DNA of 64,000 bases, from assembly GCF_900302465.1 (NCBI RefSeq), contig NZ_OMOR01000001.1:2822729-2886728 (forward strand), read 5' to 3'. This DNA is from Ascidiaceihabitans donghaensis (GTDB lineage Bacteria > Pseudomonadota > Alphaproteobacteria > Rhodobacterales > Rhodobacteraceae). A model generated the notes under the pieces. The model was not told where the DNA came from and made no database searches. It was given only the letters and a program-made list of their open reading frames with translations. Both the position numbers and the translations under genes were made by a program. Positions 34,127 to 43,325 of this stretch are shown piece after piece (the first letter of the stretch is position 1; the number at the start of each line of letters is the position of its first letter).

Positions 34127-36136
34127 ATGACACATCATAAACTCCGCGACATCGAAGAAAACGCCGACTATGGCATCACCCTGTCCGATGGCACCCGCCT
34201 GTCGGCCCGCGTCTGGATGCCAAAGGATGCCGGTGATGATCCGATGCCTGCCATCCTTGAATTCCTGCCATACCGCAAACGCGACGGCACAACCGCGCGG
34301 GACGCATTGACCCATCCGTATTTCGCGCAGCGCGGCTACGCGTGCGTGCGTGTCGATATGCGCGGGAATGGCGACAGCTATGGTGTGATGGAAGACGAAT
34401 ACACCCAACAGGAACTGGATGATGCCGTTGAAGTCATTCACCATCTTGCCACACAAGGTTGGTGCAACGGCCGCGTGGGTATGATGGGCATCAGCTGGGG
34501 CGGGTTTAACGGTTTGCAAGTTGCCGCTATGACGCCTGAGCCATTAAAAGCGGTGATAACTTTATGTTCGACCGTCGACCGCTTTGCCGACGATATCCAC
34601 TATAAGGGCGGCTGCCTTTTGAACGAAAATCTCGGCTGGGGGGCGACCATGTGGTCCTATTCCAGCCGGGCACCAGACCCTGCCCTGCGCGAAGACTGGC
34701 GCGAAATGTGGTTGGAGCGTTTGGAAAACGAACCCTTTTTGCCGTCCACATGGCTGCGCCACCAAACACGAGACGACTATTGGAAACACGGCTCTGTTTG
34801 TGAAAGCTACGATACAATCAAGGCCAAGGTTCTTGCTGTTGGCGGTTGGGGGGATGCCTACAAAAATGCAGTCCCGCAGATTGTCGAAAACATTCCCGGT
34901 GCCAAGGGGATAATCGGACCATGGGTCCACAAATACCCACATTTTGCAGTGCCCGAACCGCGTATCGGCTTTCTGCAAGAGGCGTTGCGGTGGTGGGACA
35001 CATGGCTGAAGGATGCAGACACCGGGGTGGATCAAGATCCACCTTACCGTGTCTATCAGATGGACGGTGTGCGTCCTGCCACTTGGCACGCAGAGCGCCC
35101 CGGTCATTGGCGCACTTTAGACCGATGGCCGGAAACAGGCATCCACGCCCCGGCGGCCCGCTATTCGTTTCAGCAGGACGGAACTCTGACTGATGGACAT
35201 CCGCCCCAGCCGATCAACGTGCCCGTATCCTCGCCCCAAGACTGTGGAATGGACGCCGGTGAGTACTGCGCCATCTGGTTGGGCCCCGAACAGCCCGGCG
35301 ACCAGCGCCGCGACGATGCGTTGTCGGCCACATGGGACAGCGATCCCTTAACCCTTGATCTGAACATCACAGGCGCGCCGAACATCTTTTTGCGTGTGGC
35401 ATCTGACAAACCAGTGGCGCAGATTGCGGTCCGTTTGAACCACGTACATCCCGATGGGGCATCGACCCGCATTACCTATGGCGTCTTGAACCTGAACACC
35501 CCCATCGCCGGGCAAGAGCCGCATGAATTGGTAGACGGCGAATGGGGGTGGGGCACGTTGAATTTGGATAATGTGGCCTACACCGTACCTGAAGGTCACA
35601 GGCTACGCATTGCGGTGTCTGACACCTATTGGCCGCTGATCTGGCCATCCCCCGAAAAAACGACGCTGCGCATCGTGAAGGGGGCCGCGACCCTGCCGAC
35701 GTCTTTGGGGCCAAGCAAACAGCGCCCCGCGCCGCAGTTCGCAGCCCCCGAAGCGGCACCGCCATGGGAGACTGAAACACTACGTCCCGAAAACCACATA
35801 CGTCGCCAAGAAACCGACATGACCACAGGCATCGTATCTTTGGTCATCGAGGATGATTTTGGGAAAGTCCGCGATCTGGATCATGGCCTGATCAACGGGT
35901 CAATCGCGCGCGAACGCTGGGACATTCACCCGGACGACCCGCTGTCTGCCCGAGGCTCTTGCCACTGGAGCGACGAGATTGAGCGCGACCAGCTGCGTCT
36001 GCGCACAGAAGCAAGGTGCGACATGTGGTCGGACGCAACGCATTTCTACCTTGCCGCGAAAATGGAAGCCTTTGAAAATGACGTGCTGATCTATGAACGC
36101 GACATCACAGACAAAATAGAACGGAACGGCATCTGA
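34127..36136 (+). CDS. CocE/NonD-family alpha/beta hydrolase (X-Pro dipeptidyl-peptidase-like)
   Basis: A 669-residue serine hydrolase. The nucleophile Ser123 is in MMGISWGGFNGLQ, preceded by the oxyanion Tyr region FLPYRKRDG. The Asp/His of the triad should lie near residues 255-300 (GPWVHKYPHF contains the His). The C-terminal jelly-roll domain of the family is visible from about 400 (LNITGAPNIFLRVASDKPVAQIAVRLNHVHPDG). Known members act on acyl peptides, cocaine or other esters and amides. It ends just ahead of a peptide-type ABC importer on the same strand, suggesting joint use of acylated or proline-containing peptides; that link is inferred. Cytoplasmic, as no signal is seen. Confidence 0.88.
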   Translation: MTHHKLRDIEENADYGITLSDGTRLSARVWMPKDAGDDPMPAILEFLPYRKRDGTTARDALTHPYFAQRGYACVRVDMRGNGDSYGVMEDEYTQQELDDAVEVIHHLATQGWCNGRVGMMGISWGGFNGLQVAAMTPEPLKAVITLCSTVDRFADDIHYKGGCLLNENLGWGATMWSYSSRAPDPALREDWREMWLERLENEPFLPSTWLRHQTRDDYWKHGSVCESYDTIKAKVLAVGGWGDAYKNAVPQIVENIPGAKGIIGPWVHKYPHFAVPEPRIGFLQEALRWWDTWLKDADTGVDQDPPYRVYQMDGVRPATWHAERPGHWRTLDRWPETGIHAPAARYSFQQDGTLTDGHPPQPINVPVSSPQDCGMDAGEYCAIWLGPEQPGDQRRDDALSATWDSDPLTLDLNITGAPNIFLRVASDKPVAQIAVRLNHVHPDGASTRITYGVLNLNTPIAGQEPHELVDGEWGWGTLNLDNVAYTVPEGHRLRIAVSDTYWPLIWPSPEKTTLRIVKGAATLPTSLGPSKQRPAPQFAAPEAAPPWETETLRPENHIRRQETDMTTGIVSLVIEDDFGKVRDLDHGLINGSIARERWDIHPDDPLSARGSCHWSDEIERDQLRLRTEARCDMWSDATHFYLAAKMEAFENDVLIYERDITDKIERNGI

Positions 36137-36149
36137 CACATCTGTGTCA
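36134..36149. promoter_or_regulatory. Perfect 7-bp dyad upstream of the ABC importer operon
   Basis: TGACACA-TC-TGTGTCA overlaps the CocE stop codon and lies about 115 bp before the binding-protein start. The form is that of a dimeric repressor site (GntR-like size), but no regulator gene is adjacent. Confidence 0.45.
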
Positions 36150-36262
36150 TGAAAGCGCTATTAACCCTTGCGAGCGCGGCATTAATGCGCAAACTTGATT
36201 CATCAATCAAGAAAAAGCCGCGCCACAGACGCGCGGATGTAGTCAACACGGGAGACGATTTG

Positions 36263-37849
36263 ATGACGACGGAACTACAACACCTTACGGACAAGGTAAA
36301 AGCCGGCACCATGACACGCCGCGAATTCATGAGCAAAGCCGCGGCACTTGGTGTGTCCGCAGCTGTTGCCACATCTTTCCTTGCGGACGCGGCCTATGCG
36401 GCAACGCCCGTCAAAGGCGGCACGTTCAAAATGGGCGTGCAGGGTGGTGAATCCACAAACAGCCAAGACCCTGCGACATGGGCCTCTGATGTGCCAATCG
36501 CCGGGGGTTTCTGCTGGGGTGAAACCTTGGCCTATGCGGGCCCGAATGGTCTGGAACCGCGTGTTGCCGAAAGCTGGGAAGGCTCTTCAGATGCCAAAAC
36601 ATGGCGTTTCAAAGTCCGTCAGGGGATCACATTCTCTAACGGTGCTGCGGTAACAGCCGAAGACGTTCTGGCAACCATGCAGCGTCACTCGAACGAAGAT
36701 TCCAAGTCCGGTGCTTTGGGCATCATGAAGGGCATCGAATCCATGCGCGCCGACGGTGACGTGTTTGAATTGACGCTGGCCATCGGCAACGCCGACTTGC
36801 CGTACCTGATGGCAGACTACCACCTGATCATTCAGCCCAACGGTGGCTTTGATGACGTGGCTGCCGCCATCGGCACCGGCCTTTACACGCTGGAAACGGA
36901 TGAGCCGGGCGTGCGTATGACGTTCAAAAAGAACCCCAACCACTGGGCTGCAGACGAAATGGGCCACTATGACGCTGTTGAAGTGATCGTTTTGAACGAT
37001 GCAACAGCGCGGACCGCTGCCCTGCAATCCGGTCAGGTCGACACAATCAACCGTGTTGAGCCAAAGATCGCAAAACTGTTGGGTCGTGCACCAAACATCG
37101 ATGTGCGCACAACATCGGGCCGCGGCCACTATGTGTTTATCGCCCACGTCGACACAGCACCTTTCGACAACAACGATCTGCGCCTTGCGTTGAAGTATGC
37201 GTTGAACCGTCAGGAAATGGTCGACAAAATCCTGCAAGGCTTTGGATCGGTCGGCAACGACATGCCCATCAACGAAGCCTACCCGCTGTTTGACGAGACG
37301 ATCCCGCAGCGCGCGTTCGATCTTGAAAAAGCGGCAGAGCACTACAAAAAGTCCGGCCATGACGGATCTCCCATCATCCTGCGCGTTGCAGATGGTGCTT
37401 TCCCGGGTGCGGTTGATGCGGCAGCCTTGTTCCAGCAGTCTTGCGAAGCCGCAGGCATTCCGTTGGAAATCAAGCGTGAGCCAAACGACGGTTACTGGTC
37501 CGAAGTCTGGAACGTGCAGCCATATTGCGCATCCTATTGGGGCGGTCGTCCGGTCCAGGACCAGATGTATTCCACGGCCTATCTGTCCACGGCAGACTGG
37601 AACGACACCCGCTGGAAGCGCGAAGATTTCGACGCGATGCTGTTGGAAGCCCGCGCAGAGCTGGACGAAGGCAAGCGCAAAGAGATCTATTCCAAAATGG
37701 GTCGTTTGTTGAACGAAGAAGGCGGCGTCATGGTGCCGATGTTCAACGACTTTGTGGATGCTGTGTCCTCAGACGTTCAGGGCTGGGAAACCAACCCGTC
37801 AGGTCCACAAATGTACTGGACTGCTTTCGCCAAGACATGGAAGGCGTAA
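36263..37849 (+). CDS. ABC transporter substrate-binding protein, peptide/opine type (SBP family 5)
   Basis: A 528-residue periplasmic protein. The ATG at 36263 follows GGAGA; upstream in-frame starts add no signal. Residues 15-45 form a twin-arginine-like signal (TRREFMSKAAALGVSAAVATSFLADAAYA). The mature part has SBP_bac_5 features such as GLEPRVAESWEGSSDAKTWRFKVRQGITFSNG and VLAHVDTAPFDN-like VDTAPFDNNDLRLALKYALNR. It delivers di- or oligopeptides or related amines to the following permeases. First gene of the importer operon; 9 bp to the permease gene. Confidence 0.92.
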   Translation: MTTELQHLTDKVKAGTMTRREFMSKAAALGVSAAVATSFLADAAYAATPVKGGTFKMGVQGGESTNSQDPATWASDVPIAGGFCWGETLAYAGPNGLEPRVAESWEGSSDAKTWRFKVRQGITFSNGAAVTAEDVLATMQRHSNEDSKSGALGIMKGIESMRADGDVFELTLAIGNADLPYLMADYHLIIQPNGGFDDVAAAIGTGLYTLETDEPGVRMTFKKNPNHWAADEMGHYDAVEVIVLNDATARTAALQSGQVDTINRVEPKIAKLLGRAPNIDVRTTSGRGHYVFIAHVDTAPFDNNDLRLALKYALNRQEMVDKILQGFGSVGNDMPINEAYPLFDETIPQRAFDLEKAAEHYKKSGHDGSPIILRVADGAFPGAVDAAALFQQSCEAAGIPLEIKREPNDGYWSEVWNVQPYCASYWGGRPVQDQMYSTAYLSTADWNDTRWKREDFDAMLLEARAELDEGKRKEIYSKMGRLLNEEGGVMVPMFNDFVDAVSSDVQGWETNPSGPQMYWTAFAKTWKA

Positions 37850-37858
37850 GGACACCTT

Positions 37859-38815
37859 ATGCACCCCATCCTTAAACTTGTTGCCCAGCGTTTAGCGCTG
37901 GGCATCATTCTGCTCTTCGCCGCCTCTGCACTCATCTTTGGCTTGACCGAAATCCTGCCCGGCGACGCAGCACAAGCCCAATTGGGCCAAGCCGCCACCC
38001 CCGAAAGCCTTGCCAACTTGCGCGAAGAAATGGGGCTGAACCGCCCTGCCCTGACGCGCTACACCGAATGGATCGGTGGCATGTTGACAGGCGATATGGG
38101 CAATGCCCTGTCCAACAAACTCTCCATCAGTGAACAAATCGGCAAACGCCTTGGGGCGACTATTTTCTTAGCCAGCTGGGCTGCCTTGATTTCTGTTCCT
38201 TTGGCTATTCTTTTGGGCCTGATTGCCGTGCGATACCAAAACCGCTGGCCTGACAAGGTGATTTCGGGCTCTACGCTCACTTTCATTTCTTTGCCAGAAT
38301 TCATGCTCGCCTATATCCTAATTTTTGTGATTGGCGTTAAGTTGCAATGGGCCCCGTCATTCGCAAATGTTTCCCCTGACATGCCCCTGCTGGACAAGCT
38401 GCATGCTATCTCCTTGCCCGTCACTGTTCTGACGCTGGTGGTTCTTGCGCATATGATGCGTATGACCCGGGCGGCCATTTTGAACGTGATGCAGTCGGCT
38501 TATATCGAAACAGCAGAACTGAAAGGCTTGACCACGTTTGAGGTGATCCGCAAACACGCTTTCCCAAACGCAATCGCGCCCATCGTCAATGTCGTCATGC
38601 TGAACCTTGCCTATCTGGTGGTTGGTGTTGTCGTGGTCGAAGCCGTTTTTGCCTATCCGGGCATGGGGCAATATCTGGTGGATGCCGTGGTAAAACGCGA
38701 CGTGCCTGTGGTGCTGACGTCCGGTGTGATTTTTGCAGCCGTTTACATTGTGCTGAACATGATCGCCGACGTTGTGTCCATTCTGTCAAACCCAAGATTG
38801 AGGCATCCCAAGTGA
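37859..38815 (+). CDS. ABC transporter permease, DppB type
   Basis: A 318-residue permease with the DppB topology: N-terminal helix (LALGIILLFAASALIFGLTEILPGD, containing the family-typical LPGDAAQAQLG), an extracytoplasmic loop, and five further helices. The EAA loop reads ETAELKGLTTFEVIRKHAFPNAIAPI. It forms the transmembrane channel with the DppC-like subunit. ATG 9 bp after the binding-protein stop. Confidence 0.93.
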   Translation: MHPILKLVAQRLALGIILLFAASALIFGLTEILPGDAAQAQLGQAATPESLANLREEMGLNRPALTRYTEWIGGMLTGDMGNALSNKLSISEQIGKRLGATIFLASWAALISVPLAILLGLIAVRYQNRWPDKVISGSTLTFISLPEFMLAYILIFVIGVKLQWAPSFANVSPDMPLLDKLHAISLPVTVLTLVVLAHMMRMTRAAILNVMQSAYIETAELKGLTTFEVIRKHAFPNAIAPIVNVVMLNLAYLVVGVVVVEAVFAYPGMGQYLVDAVVKRDVPVVLTSGVIFAAVYIVLNMIADVVSILSNPRLRHPK

Positions 38816-38939
38816 CTTTTCAAAGAAAAGCCACTTCGTGCAGACAAGCGTCTTTGCGCAGCAAAGGCGCGGTCTGTCACCCGTTTGCGGTGTCGTGCAC
38901 CGCCCGCCTCATCCCTCATCCAATATCGGGAGCATTGTA

Positions 38940-39752
38940 ATGCGTATCCCCCTTTCCGCTCTGATTGGCCTGACCTTGACGGGCCTATATTTTTTCGCCG
39001 CAATTTTTGCATCTTGGATCGCCCCGTACGGCATGGCAGAAGCCGTAGGTGACGTATGGGAGCCGTCCTCGGCCGCGCATTGGCTGGGCACCGACCAAAT
39101 TGGGCGGGACCTGCTGACACGTATGATTTACGGCGGCCAAACCACTATTTTCATCGCCACTGCAGCAACCATCCTCAGCTTTTCAACCGGCTCCATTCTG
39201 GGCTTTATTGCGGCTGTGTCTGGTGGTTGGGTGGATCAGGTCCTGTCGCGGTTTGTCGACTTGATGATGTCCATTCCGTCGCTGATCCTGGCCCTTGTGA
39301 TCTTGTCCGCCATTGATGTGACCGTACTGACACTGATTGTGCTCATGGGGTTGTTGGACAGCACCCGTGTGTTCCGATTGGCGCGTGCGGTTGCCGTGGA
39401 TATTTCCGTGATGGAATACGTCGAAGCCGCACGGTTGCGCGGGGAAAAGATCTTCTGGATCATCTTCCGTGAAATTCTACCCAATGCCTTGTCACCTTTG
39501 GTGGCTGAAATGGGACTGCGGTTCATCTTTATGGTTCTCTTCATTTCCACGCTGTCCTTCCTTGGCATTGGTGTGCAACCACCGCTGGCCGACTGGGGCG
39601 GGATCGTGAAAGAGAACAAAGACGGCATCAACTTTGGCATCGGGGCCGCACTTTACCCGGCTGTGGCCATCTGTACGCTGGCCATCTCTGTGAACCTCGT
39701 AGCGGACTGGGTTTTGAACCGCACCACATCTCTCAAAGGGGGGCGCGGATAA
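38940..39752 (+). CDS. ABC transporter permease, DppC type
   Basis: A 270-residue permease beginning MRIPLSALIGLTLTGLYFFA. It carries the HWLGTDQIGRDLLTRMIYGGQTTI motif of DppC/OppC and the EAA loop EAARLRGEKIFWIIFREILPNALSPL. The ATG at 38940 follows GGGAG. A 124-bp gap after DppB contains no gene; the 38838 start of the longer frame is rejected because the added residues are hydrophilic and unlike the family. Confidence 0.93.
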   Translation: MRIPLSALIGLTLTGLYFFAAIFASWIAPYGMAEAVGDVWEPSSAAHWLGTDQIGRDLLTRMIYGGQTTIFIATAATILSFSTGSILGFIAAVSGGWVDQVLSRFVDLMMSIPSLILALVILSAIDVTVLTLIVLMGLLDSTRVFRLARAVAVDISVMEYVEAARLRGEKIFWIIFREILPNALSPLVAEMGLRFIFMVLFISTLSFLGIGVQPPLADWGGIVKENKDGINFGIGAALYPAVAICTLAISVNLVADWVLNRTTSLKGGRG

Positions 39753-39772
39753 TGATCTTCATCCCTTTCATC

Positions 39773-39813
39773 TCGCCAAATAAACCTCGGGGGTGCGGGG
39801 GCAGAGCCCCCGC
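39773..39813. repeat. GC-rich extragenic palindrome, copy A
   Basis: TCGCCAAA followed at short distance by CGGGGG and the hairpin GCGGGGG-CAGAG-CCCCCGC. A related element is at 47186-47236. This copy sits in the 73-bp gap between the DppC and ATPase genes, inside the importer operon. Confidence 0.6.
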
Positions 39814-39825
39814 GCAGGTGACACA

Positions 39826-41463
39826 ATGACAGAACCACTTCTCAAAGTCCGTGGCCTGAAAATCGGGGCCACAATCTACCCACCGGATGCGAAACCCCAT
39901 GACATCGAAATCGTACATGGCGTCGATTTCGACGTGATGCCGGGCAAGGTGCTTGGGCTGATCGGGGAATCCGGTGCGGGCAAATCCACCATCGGTCTTG
40001 CCGCGATGGCCTATGGGCGCGGCGGTGTGAAGCTGACCGGTGGCGAAGTCTGGGTCAACGGCCGCGATGTTTTACAGTCGGGACGCAGTGACATTCGCAA
40101 ACTGCGCGGCGCGGAAGTGACCTATGTGTCGCAATCTGCAGCCGCCTCTTTCAACCCTGCGAAGAAGATCATGGAGCAGGTGACAGAGGCCGCGATCCTG
40201 CAAGGCAAGTTCTCAAAATCGGACGCCGAAGCCCGCGCCATTGAGCTGTTTCGCAAACTCGACCTGCCTGATCCTGAAAACATTGGATCGCGGTTTCCGC
40301 ATCAAGTCTCGGGCGGGCAGTTACAGCGCTGCATGACAGCACTGGCCTTGTGCCCACAGCCCGATCTGGTGGTCTTTGACGAACCCACAACTGCGTTGGA
40401 CGTAACCACCCAGATTGATGTGTTGAAAGCGATCAAGGAAGCCATCGCAGACACCGGCGTTGCAGCCCTGTACATCACCCACGATTTGGCCGTTGTGGCA
40501 CAGGTCAGCGACCACATCATGGTGTTGCGACAAGGCGAGATGGTGGAATACGGCGACGTAGACCAGATCATCAACGCGCCACGTGAAGAATATACGCAAG
40601 CCCTTGTGTCTGTCCGATCGATCGATCACGTGGAAAAGACGCCCACTGACCAACCTTTGTTGACAGTTGAAGGCGTCACAGCACGCTACAAGGGCACCAA
40701 TTTTGACGTGTTGAAAAACATCAACGTCGATTTGCATCCCGGGCAAACCCTGGCCGTGGTCGGGGAATCCGGGTCTGGCAAATCCACCCTGGCACGGGTC
40801 ATCACAGGGCTTTTGCCACAGTCACAAGGCCGCATCCATTTCGACGGGCGCGATCTGTCACCCGATCTTGCTAGCCGAAAACTTGAAGACCTGCGCGAAT
40901 TGCAGATGATCTACCAGATGGCTGATACGGCGATGAACCCGCGCCAAACGGTGGGCACGATCATCGGCAGGCCGCTGGAATTTTATTTCGGGCTGAAGGG
41001 CGCAGAAAAGCAAAAGCGTATCCAAGAGCTTTTGGATGAAATCGAACTGGGCGACGGGTTTCAGGACCGCTATCCAGCAGAACTGTCCGGGGGCCAAAAG
41101 CAACGTGTGTGTATCGCGCGCGCCTTGGCTGCCAAGCCCAAGCTGATCATCTGTGACGAAGTTACGTCGGCCCTTGACCCACTTGTTGCGGATGGCATCC
41201 TGAAGCTGCTTTTGAAGCTGCAGAAGATCGAAGACGTATCGTATCTGTTCATCACCCACGATCTGGCCACGGTCAAAGCGATCGCAGACAGCATTGCGGT
41301 CATGTATCAAGGCGAGGTCGTGCGCTACGGCAGCAAGTCCGACGTTCTGGCACCGCCCTTTGATGACTACACAGACCTGCTGCTGTCTTCTGTTCCAGAA
41401 ATGGAACTGGGGTGGTTGGAAAAAGTGATTGCGGGCCGAAAAATGGCGAGCGCCGGAAATTAA
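39826..41463 (+). CDS. Fused dipeptide/oligopeptide ABC transporter ATPase (DppD-DppF)
   Basis: A 545-residue protein with two complete ATPase domains, corresponding to DppD and DppF joined. Domain 1: Walker A GESGAGKSTIG, signature VSGGQLQRCM, Walker B LVVFDEPTTALD. Domain 2: Walker A GESGSGKSTLA, signature LSGGQKQRVCIA, Walker B LIICDEVTSALD. The interdomain boundary is near residue 275. Energises the importer. Both signature motifs are intact, so both sites may hydrolyse ATP. The start at 39826 is taken as the first residue before TEPLLKVRGLKIG. Confidence 0.94.
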   Translation: MTEPLLKVRGLKIGATIYPPDAKPHDIEIVHGVDFDVMPGKVLGLIGESGAGKSTIGLAAMAYGRGGVKLTGGEVWVNGRDVLQSGRSDIRKLRGAEVTYVSQSAAASFNPAKKIMEQVTEAAILQGKFSKSDAEARAIELFRKLDLPDPENIGSRFPHQVSGGQLQRCMTALALCPQPDLVVFDEPTTALDVTTQIDVLKAIKEAIADTGVAALYITHDLAVVAQVSDHIMVLRQGEMVEYGDVDQIINAPREEYTQALVSVRSIDHVEKTPTDQPLLTVEGVTARYKGTNFDVLKNINVDLHPGQTLAVVGESGSGKSTLARVITGLLPQSQGRIHFDGRDLSPDLASRKLEDLRELQMIYQMADTAMNPRQTVGTIIGRPLEFYFGLKGAEKQKRIQELLDEIELGDGFQDRYPAELSGGQKQRVCIARALAAKPKLIICDEVTSALDPLVADGILKLLLKLQKIEDVSYLFITHDLATVKAIADSIAVMYQGEVVRYGSKSDVLAPPFDDYTDLLLSSVPEMELGWLEKVIAGRKMASAGN

Positions 41464-41539
41464 GCGCCTTATTGGCATGCCAACACACGCGGGATCGTGT
41501 TCTATCAAGAAACGCGATCCCGTACTTCTACTTGTAACG

Positions 41540-42034
41540 CTAAGTTGAGGCCGCGTGGTGGGATGTGAACACCTGTTGCAGCTCGTCTCGCTGTCGCATG
41601 CCCTTCAAAGTCTGTTGCAAGTCGCCTTCCCCGTCAAACAACAACAGCGTCACATGCGGCACACCGTATTTTGCAGCAAAAGCGGCACCTTTTTCAGTCA
41701 TGATATCTGCCACCAGATAAACGATATCGCACTCACCGAACCCTTTCAGGGCCTTGCGCGTTTCGCGTTGCAAAGACGTGCAGGTCGGACACTGCGGGTC
41801 GTGGATTTGAACCACAACGGGTTTGCCCTGCCCAAGACGGCTTAGATCATGTTCCGCTGCATGTGCTTGAAATGACCCACGCGCAAAGTAACCGCCCCCC
41901 GCCACAACAACCCCGCCAATCGCGCCACTACGCAACAGTTTCAGGACATTGCGCCGTGACGGTTGCGCAGCACCAGATGGTTGCGACTTTTTCTGCCGTG
42001 CCGCAGCTTGGCGGGTTTTGCGGGTCTGTTTCAT
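41540..42034 (-). CDS. Thioredoxin-fold protein with Tat-like/membrane N terminus
   Basis: A 164-residue protein. Residues 1-20 are highly basic (MKQTRKTRQAAARQKKSQPS), followed by a twin-arginine-like segment SRRNVLKLLRSGAIGGVVVAGGGYFARG that serves as signal or membrane anchor. The folded part has a CPTC redox motif in HDPQCPTCTSLQRETRKAL and the cis-Pro region YGVPHVTLLLFDGEG. It is probably exported or anchored with the active site in the periplasm. Reductase or sensor role unknown. The ATG at 42034 follows AAGGAG. Confidence 0.8.
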   Translation of the reverse strand: MKQTRKTRQAAARQKKSQPSGAAQPSRRNVLKLLRSGAIGGVVVAGGGYFARGSFQAHAAEHDLSRLGQGKPVVVQIHDPQCPTCTSLQRETRKALKGFGECDIVYLVADIMTEKGAAFAAKYGVPHVTLLLFDGEGDLQQTLKGMRQRDELQQVFTSHHAAST

Positions 42035-42130
42035 AAGTCCACTCCTTGGTGCAATAGGCGCAACCCTACCCGTGCCACCCCCTTTGATGCCATTCACACC
42101 AATCACACGCCGCATCACGTCACCGTGACT

Positions 42131-42769
42131 TCAAGGGGTGCCTGGAAAGACGATACCGTCACTGCCCGCGATCCACTGCGGGTATTTACCCATGACATCC
42201 GCAAACGCTTGTGCGCCCAGAAAACCTGCCAACCACGCCTGCACCTGCGGTATGGCTTCGCGATCAAACTGCGCCTTATCAATGAAGGCAAACTGGCGCA
42301 CAAACGGCAGTATCGCGTAGTCGGCGATGGTGGGGTGTGCAAACACCCATCCGTCAATCTGCTGATCCAAATCCTGCAGAAAGGCCATCGCCTTGGCGCG
42401 TTCCGCCTGCGGATCAGCGTCCGGATATCGCGTCGCATATTTGGTGCGGTCCAATGCGGTTTTGAACGCACCATCACAGCGCGCGATCCAGTCCCAGCCT
42501 TCGGCGGGCATATCCAGCCAACCTTCGGGATCGTGCTGTTGCAGCGCCCAGATCATCACATCAAGGCTTTCGTCAATCACCCCCTCGGCATGTTGCAAAC
42601 ACGGCACCGTTCCGCTGGGCGAGGTTTGCAAAAATGCGTCTGGCTTGTCACGCAGTACGACCTCACGCAGATCCACCTGCACCCGCGCCATAGCCAACGC
42701 CAATCGCGCCCGTATCGCGTAAGGGCAGCGACGGAACGAATAGAAAATCGGGATATCGTTTTGGTTCAT
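42131..42769 (-). CDS. Glutathione S-transferase family protein
   Basis: A 212-residue protein with an N-terminal thioredoxin-like domain (DIPIFYSFRRCPYAIRARLALAMARV). The CPYAIRAR pattern places a Cys at the active site, as in beta/omega-like or GrxB-like GSTs. The ETS motif is degenerate (GTVPCLQHAEGVIDESLDVM), and the helical C-terminal domain follows from about residue 85. Cytoplasmic; substrate unknown. Neighbour of the thioredoxin-like gene on the same strand, 96 bp apart. Confidence 0.85.
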   Translation of the reverse strand: MNQNDIPIFYSFRRCPYAIRARLALAMARVQVDLREVVLRDKPDAFLQTSPSGTVPCLQHAEGVIDESLDVMIWALQQHDPEGWLDMPAEGWDWIARCDGAFKTALDRTKYATRYPDADPQAERAKAMAFLQDLDQQIDGWVFAHPTIADYAILPFVRQFAFIDKAQFDREAIPQVQAWLAGFLGAQAFADVMGKYPQWIAGSDGIVFPGTP

Positions 42770-42881
42770 TGGCTCTGACCGGATTTTTCAAACAATGCCC
42801 GCAGACTTACGCGTGGGACGCCTTGCATGCAAATCCGATTGAACCCAAAGTGATAGCAGCACAGTGACTTGGGGCAGAAAA

Positions 42882-43322
42882 ATGACAACCGAAACACCCG
42901 GAATTGAAACCGGCGAACTGGACCTTTCCACGTTGTTGAAGACGCTGAAAGCCACCTTGGTGGATGGCGTTTATGTTTTTGTCACACGGCCCCCCGGAAG
43001 CCCGACTGATCACCTGCCTGCGCGTATGGTCTTTCATGAAGCCGAAGGCCCAACCCTGATCATGCTTCAAAAAGATGCCGAAAAACATGGGCTTGATCAC
43101 GCCTTTGCCTGTCGCATGATCACGTTGGATGTGCATTCGGCATTGGAAGCTGTCGGGTTCATGGCTGTGATTGCCACAAAACTGGCGGCACACGACATGG
43201 GCGTTAATCCAGTTGCCGGATTTTTCCACGATCATGTCTTTGTACCCGAGGACAAAGCAGATGAAGCGATGCAGGTGCTGGCCCAAATCGCCATCGACGC
43301 ACAAACAACAACAGGAGCCTAA
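42882..43322 (+). CDS. ACT-domain protein (DUF2241 type)
   Basis: A 146-residue protein: GELDLSTLLKTLKATLVDGVYVFVT, then FHEAEGPTLIML and ALEAVGFMAVIATKLAAHDMGVNPVAGFFHDHVFVPEDKADEAM. This matches the small stand-alone double-ACT proteins related to the regulatory part of aspartokinase, which are thought to bind amino acids. The ATG at 42882 is preceded by GGGGCAG. It starts 112 bp from the divergent GST gene and ends 3 bp before the phosphodiesterase start, so the pair is cotranscribed. Confidence 0.8.
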   Translation: MTTETPGIETGELDLSTLLKTLKATLVDGVYVFVTRPPGSPTDHLPARMVFHEAEGPTLIMLQKDAEKHGLDHAFACRMITLDVHSALEAVGFMAVIATKLAAHDMGVNPVAGFFHDHVFVPEDKADEAMQVLAQIAIDAQTTTGA

Positions 43323-43325
43323 CCC

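Noticed and set aside
41490-41522. Inverted repeat CGGGATCG/CGATCCCG after the peptide importer
   Set aside because: Long 17-nt loop and no T-run; may end transcription weakly but not good enough to annotate as a terminator.
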